Assembly: GCA_018067055.1 (NCBI GenBank)
Contig: JAGPVK010000047.1
Coordinates: 1 to 6,416, forward strand
Direction of reading: 5' to 3'
Length of the DNA stretch: 6,416 bases
Source: Sphingomonadales bacterium
Lineage (GTDB): Bacteria; Pseudomonadota; Alphaproteobacteria; Sphingomonadales; Sphingomonadaceae
Position numbers and translations under genes: made by a program. Of the stretch, positions 6,094 to 6,416 are shown in pieces (within the stretch, counting starts at the first letter, position 1; every line of letters begins with the position of its first letter). The notes below the pieces were generated by a model that searched no databases, was not told the origin of the DNA, and saw nothing but the letters and a program-made list of their open reading frames with translations.

Positions 6094-6195
6094 TTTGCAT
6101 GAAACTTTCGGAATCTGGCGGTCTGTCATTTTCTAGACTCTCATAGATGCCAGAAATTATGTCTATTTTCAATGGTCTTGGCAGTTTCATGCAAA
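6094..6195. repeat. Perfect 13-bp inverted repeat flanking the ihfB promoter region
   Basis: The arm TTTGCATGAAACT (6094-6106) is exactly the reverse complement of AGTTTCATGCAAA (6183-6195). The arms are separated by 76 bp, and pairing breaks immediately inside and outside them. The interior contains a smaller inverted pair, TCTGGC (6114-6119) and GCCAGA (6149-6154). One arm touches the proposed ihfB -35 element; the other lies in the proposed 5' leader, about 40 bp before the start codon. The arms may be paired binding sites for a regulator that loops the DNA, or remnants of a small element with terminal inverted repeats. No flanking target-site duplication is evident. Confidence 0.65.
6156..6184 (-). 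promoter_or_regulatory. Candidate ihfB promoter
   Basis: On the minus strand CTGCCA (6184-6179, four of six matches to TTGACA) and CATAAT (6161-6156, five of six matches to TATAAT) are separated by 17 bp. This is the best-spaced sigma-70-type pair between the rpsA terminator and ihfB. Transcription would start near 6149, giving a leader of about 95 nt. An alternative -35-like TTGAAA (6172-6167) has no good -10 partner. The assignment is by motif only. Confidence 0.35.
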
Positions 6196-6223
6196 AATGG
6201 TGTGAAACGGGACATGCCAAAGA

Positions 6224-6255
6224 AAAAGCCCGCCCCGATAAAGGGGCGGGCTTTT
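6224..6255 (-). terminator. Intrinsic terminator downstream of rpsA
   Basis: A perfect 13-bp stem pairs AAAAGCCCGCCCC with GGGGCGGGCTTTT around a 6-nt loop. On the minus strand it is followed by TTTTTCTTT (6227-6219), a good U-tract. It begins 30 bp after the rpsA stop codon, as expected for the end of the rpsA transcript, and should limit read-through into ihfB. The plus strand also has a short T-run, but no gene on that strand needs it. Confidence 0.93.
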
Positions 6256-6284
6256 CCGCAATTAGGTTTCCTGTGATTGAAGAA

Positions 6285-6416
6285 CTATTCTTCTTTCTTT
6301 TTCAGAGCGGCACCGAGGATGTCGCCAAGGCTGGCACCGGAATCGGTCGAACCAAATTGTTCCACAGCCTGCTTCTCTTCTGCCAGCTGATGCGCCTTGA
6401 TCGAGAAGTTCGGTTT
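6285..6416 (-). CDS. rpsA: 30S ribosomal protein S1, C-terminal end (partial)
   Basis: The last 43 codons are present, entering from the right edge and ending at TAG (6287-6285). The end reads FSIKAHQLAEEKQAVEQFGS, then TDSGASLGDILGAALKKKEE. The 'SIKA..LAEEKQA...YGS.DSGASLGDILGAAL' pattern is the typical tail of alphaproteobacterial ribosomal protein S1, after the final S1 RNA-binding domain. S1 binds mRNA on the 30S subunit and helps initiate translation of structured or weak-SD messages. The KKKEE tail is a little longer and more charged than I would expect, but this is a variable region. Linkage to ihfB downstream supports the call. Confidence 0.92.
   Translation of the reverse strand, partial: KPNFSIKAHQLAEEKQAVEQFGSTDSGASLGDILGAALKKKEE

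Noticed and set aside
6094..6195. MITE insertion as the explanation of the ihfB inverted repeat.
   Set aside because: No target-site duplication flanks the arms and no second copy is in the window; kept only as an alternative to a regulatory dyad.

Overview
The window looks like an ordinary piece of chromosome from an alphaproteobacterium, most likely a sphingomonad (Sphingomonadales). This rests on recognising protein families, the rpsA-ihfB neighbourhood, the high-GC codon use and a composite intergenic hairpin repeat that resembles the short dispersed repeats common in that group. No database search was possible, so the placement is an inference. I see no phage gene, transposase, CRISPR array, toxin-antitoxin pair or recognisable defence system.

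Left part (1-3742): the 3' end of a plus-strand gene (RNase T2 family C-terminus, 2-172) converges on a three-gene minus-strand cluster. Reading in the direction of transcription, the cluster holds an OppA-like (SBP_bac_5) lipoprotein (3742-2201), a second and more divergent OppA-like lipoprotein whose ATG overlaps the first gene's TGA (2201-717), and a small DUF4112 membrane protein (685-263). The gap between the two convergent units (173-262) is almost filled by an 82-bp imperfect inverted repeat made of two hairpins.

Middle (3743-5479): a 78-bp divergent intergenic region separates the lipoprotein cluster from a plus-strand acyl-CoA-dehydrogenase-fold flavoprotein (3821-5002). Its C-terminal half looks more like the flavin-dependent monooxygenase branch (HsaA/DszC/HpaH-like) than a classical acyl-CoA dehydrogenase. 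It ends 3 bp from the stop codon of a convergent tspO gene (5479-5006).

Right part (5589-6416): minus-strand housekeeping genes. In transcription order these are the last 43 codons of rpsA (ribosomal protein S1), a strong intrinsic terminator, ihfB (integration host factor beta), and tRNA-Leu(UAA) with an encoded CCA end. The ihfB upstream region carries a perfect 13-bp inverted repeat whose arms lie 76 bp apart; one arm abuts the best promoter candidate.

No single dramatic new system is evident. The items most worth a second look are the paired lipoproteins plus DUF4112 without permease or ATPase genes, the composite hairpin repeat, and the inverted repeat around the ihfB promoter. The longest stretch without a gene is 6054-6284 (231 bp).
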